From Pontederia crassipes (lineage: Eukaryota; Streptophyta; Magnoliopsida; Commelinales; Pontederiaceae): DNA of 64,000 nt. Under the pieces are notes generated by a model. That model worked only from the letters and a program-made list of their open reading frames with translations, made no database searches and was not told where the DNA came from. Made by a program: the position numbers and the translations under genes. The stretch lies in the NCBI GenBank assembly GCA_030549335.1, contig CM060188.1:71516696-71580695 (forward strand). The letters run 5' to 3'. Shown in pieces: positions 9,851 through 21,600 of the stretch. Position 1 is the stretch's first letter. Every line of letters starts with the position of its first letter.

Positions 9851-11569
9851 TGGTATAATTTTTTAAAGGTAAAAGAGATGAAATTTTCATTTCTTTTTTT
9901 TTTCATGCATCTACGTGTAGAGACACTGTTACAATTCTGACACCTCAGACAGCTTTATCCAACCTATGAAGTTAAGGCACGTCAGCTTTCTGAATGATGC
10001 TGCTGCACTAAGTAATGCCTTCGATGGAGTGCAAGAACTGACGAGGGGCGACAGATTGATGCCTGCAGGCACTGCGGCAACCATACGAATGGCAGTTTTA
10101 AGCCCAGCCGCCGCTGCCACAAGGATCTCTCTCTCTCTCTCATGCACCGTTTACATGCAATTATTGGAGAGAGAAAGGAAGGGTTCCTGCCCCTGTGAAC
10201 AGCACATGTGGAAGAATCAGCGGTATTGCGGTGATATGAGAAAGAAAAGGCCCAGAGATTTTGAAGCAACCCCCAACATGGAGTTATTGATAGTTGATGC
10301 ACTGGTGACTGCAGATCATTGACGTTTAGCAGGGCGAAAGCTTGATACATGAGCATTGTCAATTTAAAACTTTATGGAAAAAAATGTTCACTCTCATTTT
10401 AGTTTCCAAAACCAGAATAATTTACAGTGACAAAACTCCAATGCATTTGCTGTCTATCAAGAAATTTCTTCAGGACATGGCAAATCCTTTTCTTCTTTCC
10501 CATCGGTTCTATAATCCAAGAACAGCTCACCAACTATTAACTGATAGTTGGAGAGACTGAATGAGCAGTAGCAATTCCTAAGTTCTATCTCAATACTTCT
10601 CTTGCTTAGCATTAACTGTTTAAAACAGTAATTATTAATTCCCCTCGTTGTTGGGCAGGGCCATGATGAGCAAGGCCTCTTTCGTCATCTACTCATTACT
10701 CTCTCCCAGACATAATCTTGTCAGTCTGCATGACATGCCAATCGAGTGCTAAGTTGAAACCTCCGCATCCTAGAGGGTCATTTCCTGCACATGGAAGTAA
10801 AAAGAGGCTAAAAAAATTAACCCGCCATTCATATATAAATTGCAAATGAGTAGACTGTTTTCTGGTATATCCAGGGGCAAAAGAAAAAAAAATCTTACCA
10901 GTTGCACTTTCTGTTTCATGAAAAGGAAAAAAACAAAAGAAAAAAAAACGAAATCACTGAACAGAAGACATCAAGCAATCATGATGACAAATCTGCCGCG
11001 ATTAAGAAGCCCAAAACGAATGAGAAATTGAGAATGGTGATCATAGTTATATTAGCAGCTAAATCCCACAACACAAGCATATAACGCGGGGCAGTGCTAG
11101 TTTTCGTGGCAGCTTATTTTATAGAGAAGATGTGAAATATAAACGGAGATTTCTGGTCATTCTCTCTATCATGTTATTCATAATTATGGAACAAAAAATC
11201 AAAATTTATCAAAGCAACGCCAATGCAAAGACAAAATTATCTAAATGGCCAATGCATTGGAACTTGTTTCCTGTATGAATTCAAGATTAAACATGCTCCT
11301 TCGTGTCATAATCCAATTTAATCATTAAAACTTTATTTTACAAGGAAGGACGCCGATATGAAAATTTGTTAATCACAAACATACCAATTTGAAACGGATG
11401 CCTATACATATGCTTTAATTTGATAACCAAAGGTCTGAACACATCATGCTGGCGATGATCAGAGCTTTCTCCTGGAACAGCCCTATTATTATGCATCTCA
11501 CTGAAACCACATTGATGTAGCATGAACCCTCCTTCCTCTTTTTTTTTCTTTAATTAGTTTCTGCTACCT

Positions 11570-11869
11570 ATTAGTGAACGAGTCGGAGTAGCTCCTATTA
11601 GTGAGAAAATGGTAGAGAATCGTTTGAGATGATTTAGTCATGTTCAGAGAAGATCATTAGATGCGTCAGTAAAAAGAGTAGATCAAATAATTTGGAGTCC
11701 GATTAAAAGAAGGAGAGGGAGGCCAAGGCGGACACTTGACGAACTAATAGAGCAAGATCTATTGGTGAATAATATACCGAAAGGTTTGGTTACTAATAGA
11801 GCGGAATAGCGTCGTATGATCCATGTAGCCGACCCCACCTAGTGAGATAAGGGTTTGTTGTTGTTGTTG
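11570..11869 (+). mobile_element. RTE-type LINE, 5'-truncated 3' end
   Basis: A 300-bp insertion bounded by the 15-bp TSD TAGTTTCTGCTACCT (11555-11569 and 11870-11884). It encodes the last ~90 residues of an RTE-clade ORF2 (GERVGVAP-like start, then ENRLR, RGRPRRT) with nonsense changes, then the family 3' end GATAAG..., closed by (TTG)n. It is the same family as 17549-18272. The TSD and 5' truncation are hallmarks of target-primed reverse transcription. Confidence 0.9.
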
Positions 11870-11884
11870 TAGTTTCTGCTACCT

Positions 11885-13947
11885 GGTTAGTGAAATTGAC
11901 TCTGAATATCACCTACAAGGATTCATAGACTGATGTAAGGAATCCTACAGCAACAAAAAGGAACTCTAAAATGTCCGTTCATCAATTTCTACCAAGGAAA
12001 GGATGGAAGAGACTTTGAAATATAAGTGATTGCGGAAAGTACTTATGTGCAAGTTGAGCGAAGAATTATAAGTTCAGATCTGGTGAAGCATGGCTACTAT
12101 CTGGATTGAGGAGCAGAAAGCACTTCAAGTGCAGCATAATGGTATCTCATTGTAGAAGAATTTGAATTGGGTTATAATGACAACTAACAATATAACTGGG
12201 CTGATCACAAAATATTATCATCAAGTTAGGCAACCAAACTGACCAAGAAGGATGGATGCGCTAACCAGAGCACGGTTCAGGACAATATTATTCAAATGTC
12301 TAGTCAGGATTGTATTCAATTCCATTGGATTATACAAATCTAGAGTTTTTGACACAATATTGAAATACCCCTTTGATCACCTAATGCCAACGACAAAAAC
12401 TCCAAGAAGATTGATGTAAACAGGTAAACTCAATAATCATGTCTAAAAGCAGAACACCAATAAGTTGAATATAATTCTTTTTTCTCTAGTTTTCTATTTC
12501 TTGCTCTTGAACTGTGGTTTCTTCTTAGGGGACACTATTATTTGTTCTACTTTCTAGAGCTTCTGCCTCACATGAAATGCGACTTCGATATTTCCTGTAA
12601 AAAATTCTGCTCCAATATCAATGAAAAATACCTATTACAAGTTTGACCATATTCCACACTAAAGTTTAGTATCACTTGCCATGTGGATGATACATATTTC
12701 AAAAATATATATTTTCCTTAACAAAGATAAAAACATAAATTATTTCCAAGATTCCCCTAAAAAAAATATATTCCCAAGATTTACAAAGCACATATACAAT
12801 GAGAATTTATTCATTTAACCAATGAAAGAAACCTTGTGATAAGCACCTAGGAGGTTCCGATGAATCAACTAGATAAAGAAATTCAAAGCTATCACGTGAA
12901 GCGGCCATAAGCGTAAATGCAAGATGATAAGTTTGTGCAATAGCCTAGGATGAAAACTCCACTTATATCCATATCCCCTTCGATCTACATAATTACTCAA
13001 ACGCATAGATGTCAAGTTTATACGAAGAAGCCTGCAGTAGCAAAGAGAAAGGAACAGGATACTGTCACTTTATTTAAAGAATTCTCTGATGACTTGTATT
13101 CAAGTTGCCACAATCGAAAAAGATCCATATGACTATGTGGGAAACCATAAGATGGAAGTACATAAACTTTTATTTAATGATGAATACACGACAATACTAC
13201 AGAGAACATATTAACTTTTTGAAATTATAACATCTGTAGAGAAGAAAATTCCCTTTCTGTTCTACACAACTCTGGTAGATCTCAACCTTTTTTATGGGGC
13301 TTATATAAGAACTATACGAGCATAAAAACGCCATAAATGATCTCATCAATCATATATGATCTAGATCTACCTAAATAGCAGGTGATAAACTAGTCGATCA
13401 TGTTTGGTGTTCTTAGAGAGCATCCTGAAAAACTTAAACTTGGAAAATCTTAGCAAAGAATATTTCTCCACACCGACATGTTTCAGTTGTGCATAAACAT
13501 CAATATCAAGTCACAGAGGGTGCAGCAAAAGATTGATAAGTTATAAACATGACAATTAAACTCACATTAAGATATTGAGATGAAATCAGAGTTACAAGCA
13601 GAAAAGTCTCGTTATCATCTCCGCTCATCCGTTTTAAGAATAGATTGATATTTGGGACCTCAATAAATCAATTAGGATATTCGTAATCAGGACTTACACA
13701 ACAGTGTTCCTCATAAATAGAATAGACCGTTGCCACAGTTCGCCATTCATCCCTACTACTCGTATCTCACTGTGGTTGTAGAAGATAAAACACAAAATCT
13801 GAACATATCACCATCTGAATCAAATCCGATCCCCTACAGCAATAACATCTATAGCAACAAAGAGCAATACTAATCAGTAGCCCACAGAATCAAATCTACA
13901 GATCTGAAACCTGGGCCCAAAATGAGAAGATCACATCGTTTAAAGGA
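11885..13947. other. non-coding sequence
   Basis: AT-rich unique sequence without recognisable coding signal on either strand. It could contain introns of an unrecognised minus-strand transcript starting near 14.2 kb, but I see no conserved exon. Confidence 0.4.
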
Positions 13948-14227
13948 CTAGGTTTTCTTGCTTATTTTATCTTTAGACGTAGGACGAGCGCGAGTCATGG
14001 AGCAATCACCTCGAAGACGGGACTTTGCGAACGTTGGCACACCGAATTCGAACGGAATCTCGACAGAATGCATCGCCGATGACCACGGGGACGGCGATCT
14101 CCGATCAGTAGCAAAAATAATACTCGATGGGAACACAAGAATATTACCAGCACTCGAAGTGGCGCTAGCGGGTTATTTATTTATTTACGATTTGTTCTTT
14201 CGTCCGAATCAAGAACTGGAGATGTAA
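13948..14227. other. GC-richer island, possible exon or leader
   Basis: A ~200-bp patch (about 13975-14165) with CpG-rich composition stands out from its AT-rich surroundings. Both strands are open (89 codons plus, 62 minus) and neither resembles a known family. It could be the first exon of a minus-strand non-coding or coding transcript divergent from the EREX-like gene. The function is unknown. Confidence 0.25.
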
Positions 14228-14649
14228 CAATTATTATGTGACAAATATAACTATTTTTTTTTATTTTTTTAGGTATCAGAATATTTTAGTGAGTTATAAA
14301 TTAAACTAATTTTATAATGTTGGCCTGTATTATTTAAGTAAATAAACGGATAGTAGTTGGGCTATTTAATTTAGATAATAATAATTAAATAATTTTAGCT
14401 TTGAATGTTAAAAAGGAAAATTTTTTAAGACACTTGCACACGAAAACAACTTATATAAATGTCAAAAAGTAAATTTTACATGATACTGTAAATACTTCCA
14501 CCACTTTTGGAGTAAATTTCAGTCACCCGGTTACATTTTTGTTCACAATTTTATCAAGAAACTTTAATTTATAATTAAACGATCATCAATATTCATTATC
14601 ATCTTAAAAGACGTTTACATTTTCAGTCTTACTCTTCTTGACGTCAGAT

Positions 14650-14650
<1 letters not shown>

Positions 14651-14702
<52 letters not shown>
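14651..14702 (+). repeat. (AAT)n microsatellite
   Basis: About 17 uninterrupted TAA/AAT units. Confidence 0.9.
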
Positions 14703-14703
<1 letters not shown>

Positions 14704-15284
14704 TGTTAACATTTTTTTCTTTTTTATTCAAATTAAATTTTTGTATCGGTCTTTCAACTTTTCAAAAGTTTGAATCACGGTCACCATTAAAACGATAAAA
14801 TAATAAAAAAAGAGATAAAATAAAATAATAAAAATTTGTTATAAGGAATTTTTCGTAACCGTTTATTTTTTAAAAACATATGATATCGTTTTCGTTTTCC
14901 GCACTGAAATTTTAAAATAATAAAAAGGACAATAATTTGGTAAAGAGACTGGAACTTGCTCTTCACCTCCCCTTAAAAGGATCTGCCACCTTTTTTAAAA
15001 GGTTTATTTATGTATCACTTTAAAATATAAATGAAAAGAAAAAAAAAACTATTTGTGATTACATTTTTTAAACAAAACTTAAACGATTACCTTATAATAT
15101 AAATTTATTATTATTTTTTTAAAAAAATAGTTTTCCTAGTAATAATCGAGATTGAAAATTTCGAATAATTGAATAATTATGTGTGCACAAAATTGAGTTT
15201 GAGCGCAAGAAAAATAAAAAAATGTAAATATTATATTTTCATTTTTGTTAAATCTGATGTGAAAGACAAAGAAAATTTAAGTTT

Positions 15285-15286
<2 letters not shown>

Positions 15287-15317
<31 letters not shown>
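15287..15317 (+). repeat. (ATT)n microsatellite
   Basis: About ten ATT units. Confidence 0.9.
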
Positions 15318-15318
<1 letters not shown>

Positions 15319-15624
15319 GCCGAATTATGAATAAGAATAAGTTTGGATGAATTTTACTTTGACTTTTGCAGTAAATTCTATTTTTTATTAGTTTTTTCCT
15401 GCCCAAGCGCTCATGTGCTGCGCGTGCGGACCTGTAATTTACCAATATGTCCTCCCGGAAGAGGGCGATGACCGTTCGGTTGTGGCGTCGCCTTTTGGTA
15501 GTGACATCGCTTTCCTCCTCCTCCTTCTTCCCAGTTGCTTCTAGTCCTCCGATCTCGGCACGGATCTCTCCGCCTCTCGGCATCGCCGGAACCCTAGAAG
15601 AGGAATCGGACGGACGGGGTGGCG

Positions 15625-18600
15625 ATGCCCAAGAACAGCCCCCCAAAGCACCGCCACGATGGCAGCTCGCCGCTGCCCCTCGGCATGGACTGGAGCCCTC
15701 CGCCCAAGCGATGGGTAAACGCTTCTCTCATTCCGCATCCTGTCGATCTGAATCGTGGGTTATTTTAGGCCGCGCCTTCTCAGAATTCGGGACGGTCATT
15801 TCAGTGTTGCACAGATTTGTCTCCGGGGGGTTCCGATGTCGGTCGATCGCGTTGTCGGTTCTGTGTCTTGATCCAGGATCGCGCACTTCTGCACTGGATG
15901 AATGGTTTTTATTATAGATTTTGTGTGCCGATTCGAGTGTCTTAAGGTTTGTTTTGGTATTTGTGGTTTGTGATGTGACATGGCGTAATTTGAAGAAACT
16001 AACCTTTTCTGATGCATCATAAACACCAATTTGAGAGTAGAGATGCTTCAGTGAGTGCGTTTCAGGTAGTTTGAAATGTGTTTACAAGTTTTACCTCTGA
16101 ATTGAAGTGTTGAGATACCCTATCGATATTGAAGTATCCTTGTCTGGGACTTGTTGGATGATGTAAATTAAAGGATCGGGTTAATTTGGGTTTCTGTACT
16201 TGGGGGATAACTAGTTTAATGAGAAAATCAGTTTCCTTCTCAAGAGTTGCTCTTGTTCTAGTAAATTTGATGGATATGAGCTACATGTTAACTATTACCC
16301 TTATCAATAATCTAGGTTTGCGTACTATACGGTTTGTTCAGGACTCTATTTCGGCATTTTCTCCTTTTTCCAGGAAGGAAGAAATACTGTATGGCCACAC
16401 AATCCTCAAACTGGTTGGAGTTATTGTGTCATGATTCCTTCTTGGATCGTTCAAACGGAACCTGGAACATCCCAGGAGAGCTTCTTGAATCCTACAGTTG
16501 TAATGCTTTCTTTCACCTTCTTAATTCATTCTTTTATTCTGTTTGCAAAGGATAATCTTTCTAATAGAATTCTAGGAACCGATGAATCAATAGGTCTTTT
16601 TGGTGCCTTCTCCAAGGAGGCATTTTTGTCGCCTGATTATATTATCTTATTTAAAATTATCTAGGCTTACCACACTACTAAGGAACCAGAATTAAGATTG
16701 TCTCCGAGGAGACCACAGATTATTTTTTTGAAAGGTGACAATGTAGATTATTTAGGGAGGTGATTTCTATTTTGAGTGTCACCTAATTGACAATTTTGAA
16801 TATGTTTAGCAAAAAGAATATAGTCCTTGGTCATATTATTTTTTTATTAAACCACAACAATATTGTCTATCTTGATTGTCACCTAATATTGGTATTTGTA
16901 ATATTTGTAATATAAACCGTGACATTGTTTTTGAGTAAGAAATCCAGATTACTAGTAATCTTGTAAGGCAATATTGTTAACGCATCGTAATCTGGTAAGG
17001 CAATATTGTTAACACATCCTTAGAATTCTTTTTCCTTTTGTTGCTCTTGGATGAACTCAACGAACACGTGCCTCTACTCTCATCATATAACTATACTTTT
17101 CCATATCCCTTTTTTAACATTCTTAAATGACAGTTTTACAGGATTCATGTTGGCATACAATCTCCAGAAGGAATTAGTTCTAGCCATGGATTACTAAGAA
17201 GATTCAGTGACTTCTTGAAGTTATTTTCTGCTGTAAGGATAAATTCACCATTTCCCATATAACTTTTGCCTTCTGTGTGTTTTGTTGATCCTTATTTGTT
17301 ACCCAAACTTTTGATAATTATCTAGTCAGTTTATTTCTCTGATGATTTGTCTTGTAAAAATTGTGATCCTGCTTTAGATGGATCCCAACTAGATACACAT
17401 CTCAGAAGTTGATGAAGATAACACCCTAATATTACCTGGATGGCAACCAAACGGTAGTCATCCTTTTTCCTCTCAAAAAAAAAACACCCTAATATTTTGC
17501 TTGTACAAGGAAGACACCCTAATATTTTATCTCAAAGGGTTTTCGTCATCAAAGGGTTTTCGTTTAAGTAGGAATAAAATAGAATATATGCATAGCAATT
17601 TCACAAATAAACAACTTAGAGACGATTTGAAAGTTAGGTTAGGGGAGGATATAATTCCTCAAGTGACAAAGTTTAAATATTTAGGATCAATTGTAAGACA
17701 AGATGGTGAGATTGATGACGATGTTAATCATAGAATTCAAGCTGGTTGGTGTAAGTGGAGGAAAGCCACTGGAGTTCTTTGTGATAGAAAAGTACCCAAT
17801 AAAGTTAAAGGAAAATTCTATCGTACTGCTATAAGGCCAGCAGTGCTATATGGTAGTGAATGTTGGGCTATGAAGGGACAACATGAACGTAAAGTGGGGG
17901 TAGCCGAAATGAGGATGTTGAGATGGATGTGTGGTCATACAAGATTAGATAAGATTAGGAATGACCATATACGTGAACGAGTCGGAGTGGCTCCTATTAG
18001 TGAGAAAATGGTAGAGAATCGTTTGAGATGGTTTGGTCATGTTCAGAGAAGACCATTAGATGCGCCAGTAAGAAGAGTAGATCAAATAATCTGGAGTCCG
18101 ATTAAAAGAGGGAGAGGGAGGCCAAGGCGGACACTTGGCGAACTAATAGAGCAAGATCTATTGGTGAATAATATACCGAAAGGTTTGGTTATTAATAGAG
18201 CGGAATGGCGTCGTATGATCCATGTAGCCGACCTCACCTAGTGGGATAAGGCTTTGTTGTTGTTGTTGTTGTCTTGATAGTTGTGTTGTTTCTTTCTCTT
18301 TTTTTCCAAAAGTTATACTGTTCTATGACAAAAGATGGAATCATTAGGTACATGATTTCTACTCAGTTTGCTGTATTTTGAGGAATTATTTATGTAATCA
18401 TATTGCATATGTTGGTTATGTTTTGATTTTATAATCTGTTCATATAGCTAAGGAAGGCATTTCCACATAAAGATATTCCCCCAGCGCCACCAAAGCACAC
18501 TTTCTTGAGAATAAATTCAAGCAGAATGCTCTTGGAAGAGGTAATTAAATCGGCTCTATTTTCTGATTTGAAGTATTCCTTGAGATCATTTTTTCTTCTT

Positions 18601-21600
18601 TTCTATGAAAAAACTGTTTCTGGTGGTGTGATAACCTCGTCTCATCTCATTTGGGATCACTATAATGGGTGGTTGAACTATTATCTCACCTTCCCTGTCG
18701 AAGTCGAAAATATACTCTCTTTTCCTTTCCACATTTTGGTTGCTTTTGGATGATAGAGTTCCACTAGATAACTTCATGTGTCCAGCATTTATTTGCCCGT
18801 GGCTATGCAATTATTATGGAATAATGTACTCATTCTAGGTGTTAAATTTCATATTTTTAGGTTTAATGCTAGATTTAATTTCTCTGAGAGTGAGCTTTGA
18901 TATAGTTAGACAAACTAGTAAATATTCTCGCGCTTTGCGTGATTATGACTTAAAAGTTAAAAGAATAATACATATAGATATGTATTGGGATCCCTAATAT
19001 ATATACATACCCTAATTATTCATAACAATTTTTTTTAAATATATTTTTAAAACAATCGCTTTTCAATTAAAAGGAGTTTATTTTCAGAATTAGTTTAGTT
19101 AGCTTAGTAATCGAAACTAAATATATTTTAAAAAGTAACGATAGAAGTTAAAAATATAATTGTTTTAAAAATATATTTTCAGAAGTACATGAAAAGTCAG
19201 TACAAAGAAAATAATTAATTTATATGAAATTGATAAAAAAATAGTTAATCTATGTTGATTTTTTCATGTTGCTTAATGATATCAAGAATCGTGTGCAAAT
19301 TAATAATTTAGTATATTATTTTTTTGTGACAAATTAACATATGTCACTTTTCTCATATTTATAAAAAGACACAATATTGAGTGTTATGTAAATTAGTAGA
19401 AAAATATGTTTACAAGTCTATGCCGAATAAAAGTTAACATTAAGCCAAAAAAAAAAGGGTCATATGTTACACGTGCCTAGATTTTACAATCTATCTTATG
19501 ATGAAATATTGGATAGGTTTTATATATGAGAAAATTATGTATAATACAACCCTGAAAATATATCAAAGTGTAATGATAATGTTTTGATAACCTCATTTTT
19601 TGGATAATCATGTAAGAGAGGATGATGGAAATTAATGAGATTCATTATTAATTAAATGATTAAATATAAGAATTGTTATGATTTAATTTAGATAATTTAT
19701 TCATTTAATTATTTTTAATTGTTAAACATTGTAGTGTTTAATGTTATTATCTATATAAAAAAGAATTAATAAAGAGGCATTAATGCATTATGGGAAATGA
19801 AAAGATTCATGGTAATCTCATTTTATTCACTTATTTGCATAATTAATTATTTGCATTAACTCCGCCTATGTTTTATAGCCGGTCCCAAGCCTGGATAAAG
19901 GAGGAGGGTTGTGTTAGGCCTCGACAGCCAGCGTAAAACCCTGTCGAATCGCATGAACATGGATCAACGAATAGCGTCGTACGATCCATGTACCCGACCC
20001 CACCTAGTGGGATAAGGCTTTGTTGTTGTTGTTGTTGTTGTATTTGCATAATTAATTATCTCAATTATTATTATGCAGATGAAAAATTAGCAAAATGAGA
20101 TGCAGAACAAAAGTATTTCCAAGTCTTAGAATATATACCAAGAAATTGCAAAGCCAAAACATTTTTACATGCTCTTATTAAGTTGAGTTATTGATTCATG
20201 AACATGTTAACTTTTTAAAAAAATTGAGAGAAGTAAGTTTAATACACTCTTTTTATCGAAAAAGTTTAATATACTCTCATTTAATTGATCTAGTAATGCT
20301 TGAATGGATATCAATATTTTTTTCCAGTCCTATTGATACCTTAGACATTGTATAACAATTTTAATCCATGTAACACTGCCTTATTATCTTTGAATGAGGG
20401 GTTTCGTGTGGTCATAAATGGGTCAAGTCAAACTTGGAAAAAAGTAAAAATGTCCAAATTAAGTAGAAATAGATAACGCAAAGAGAAAAAGGCTTATCAA
20501 TATAATTAATTTGGTCACAATGCCTTCATAGCTTGAAATTATACACAATATTTAAAGAATAAAGGGGCCGAAGTCGTCACCTAGGCAGGGAGTTCATCAG
20601 CACCAATTAGGTAAAAATATTCTATATGCAGATGTGTACAACTCACAATTGATAGAAAAAAAAACGTACATGGCTTATACATCAAAGCACATATATACTC
20701 TTATATAGATCGATGCATTGGTCAAAGGTTAAAAAATGATAAAGTAATATAAGATCATATTTAATAAATGAGAATATGTACTATGGATTGGTTAAAAACT
20801 CGATCCAATGAAATTGTTATTGATCGAAGTAATTAGATATCATCATGATAGAGAGTAAGCATGGAACAAATAAATATGAATGCATGTTCTGCATGATGTC
20901 TTATATATAATTGTTGAATCAATGATATTTCAAAGACCAACCAGTGTGAAGTTGTAGGCGCTTGAGCATAGTATCCATGCTTGTATATATGGAAGCTCCT
21001 CCGGATTAATTGGTGGATCTGACCAAATGATACTACAAGGAAACTTGGACTGACATGAATGAATGCTTGCCATTTGCACATTGGCATGGGGAAATATATA
21101 TATTTGACTATGTGGAGTATTGTAACGAAAAAAAAGCAATGACTGCTTATATTCTTGAATAACTGATTTTTTATTGATTAGTGGAGTGATGTTGTAATTG
21201 AGAAAATTAATGTATGAAGTGAGAGAGCGGGAGTTACACGAAGGGAAGAAAGTTTGGTGGGTATGGAAGTTATAAAAAGGAGATGATGGGTCTAATAAAT
21301 TTTTCCTTCTACCGTGTTAAAAAATTTGAAAATTCAATGCACTTATATTAACTCTGTGGAGTTTACAACGACTGCATTGATTATTAAGGTAGTGGGATTA
21401 GATGTGTATTTGTTAACGGATGAAATAGGTTAAAACTTTAAAAATAAGGAAAAAAGATAAAGTGGAAGGATAGGCTGAGGATGATTTGAATGTCTAAATG
21501 GAAAAAAAGAATAGAGAAAGGAGAGAAAGGCTTCGGCCATGAAAATTTTCGTGGAAGAGAGTAAAGTGAAAATTTTTGAGCAAATATCATGTTTATTAAT

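Larger units (their letters stand above)
8221..11554. other. non-coding accessory DNA
   Basis: No gene recognised. It includes a long C run, a tandem duplication (both listed separately) and a mixed-composition patch at 9930-10330 with open frames on both strands but no recognisable domain. A-rich stretches occur near 9500-9560 and 10880-10960. Confidence 0.5.
14230..15420. other. AT-rich intergenic region
   Basis: Upstream region of the EREX-like gene. It holds an (AAT)n microsatellite (14651-14702), an (ATT)n microsatellite (15287-15317) and many A/T runs. No gene seen. Confidence 0.5.

Noticed and set aside
9966-10322. 118-codon frame as a coding gene or second microRNA locus
   Set aside because: No domain similarity; a miR172-like look of GATGATGCTGCTGCA has no matching partner arm.
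15248-15917. Long open frames on both strands around the EREX-like first exon
   Set aside because: They are GC-rich shadows of the 5'UTR and exon 1; the frame beginning at 15625 matches the family and splices correctly.
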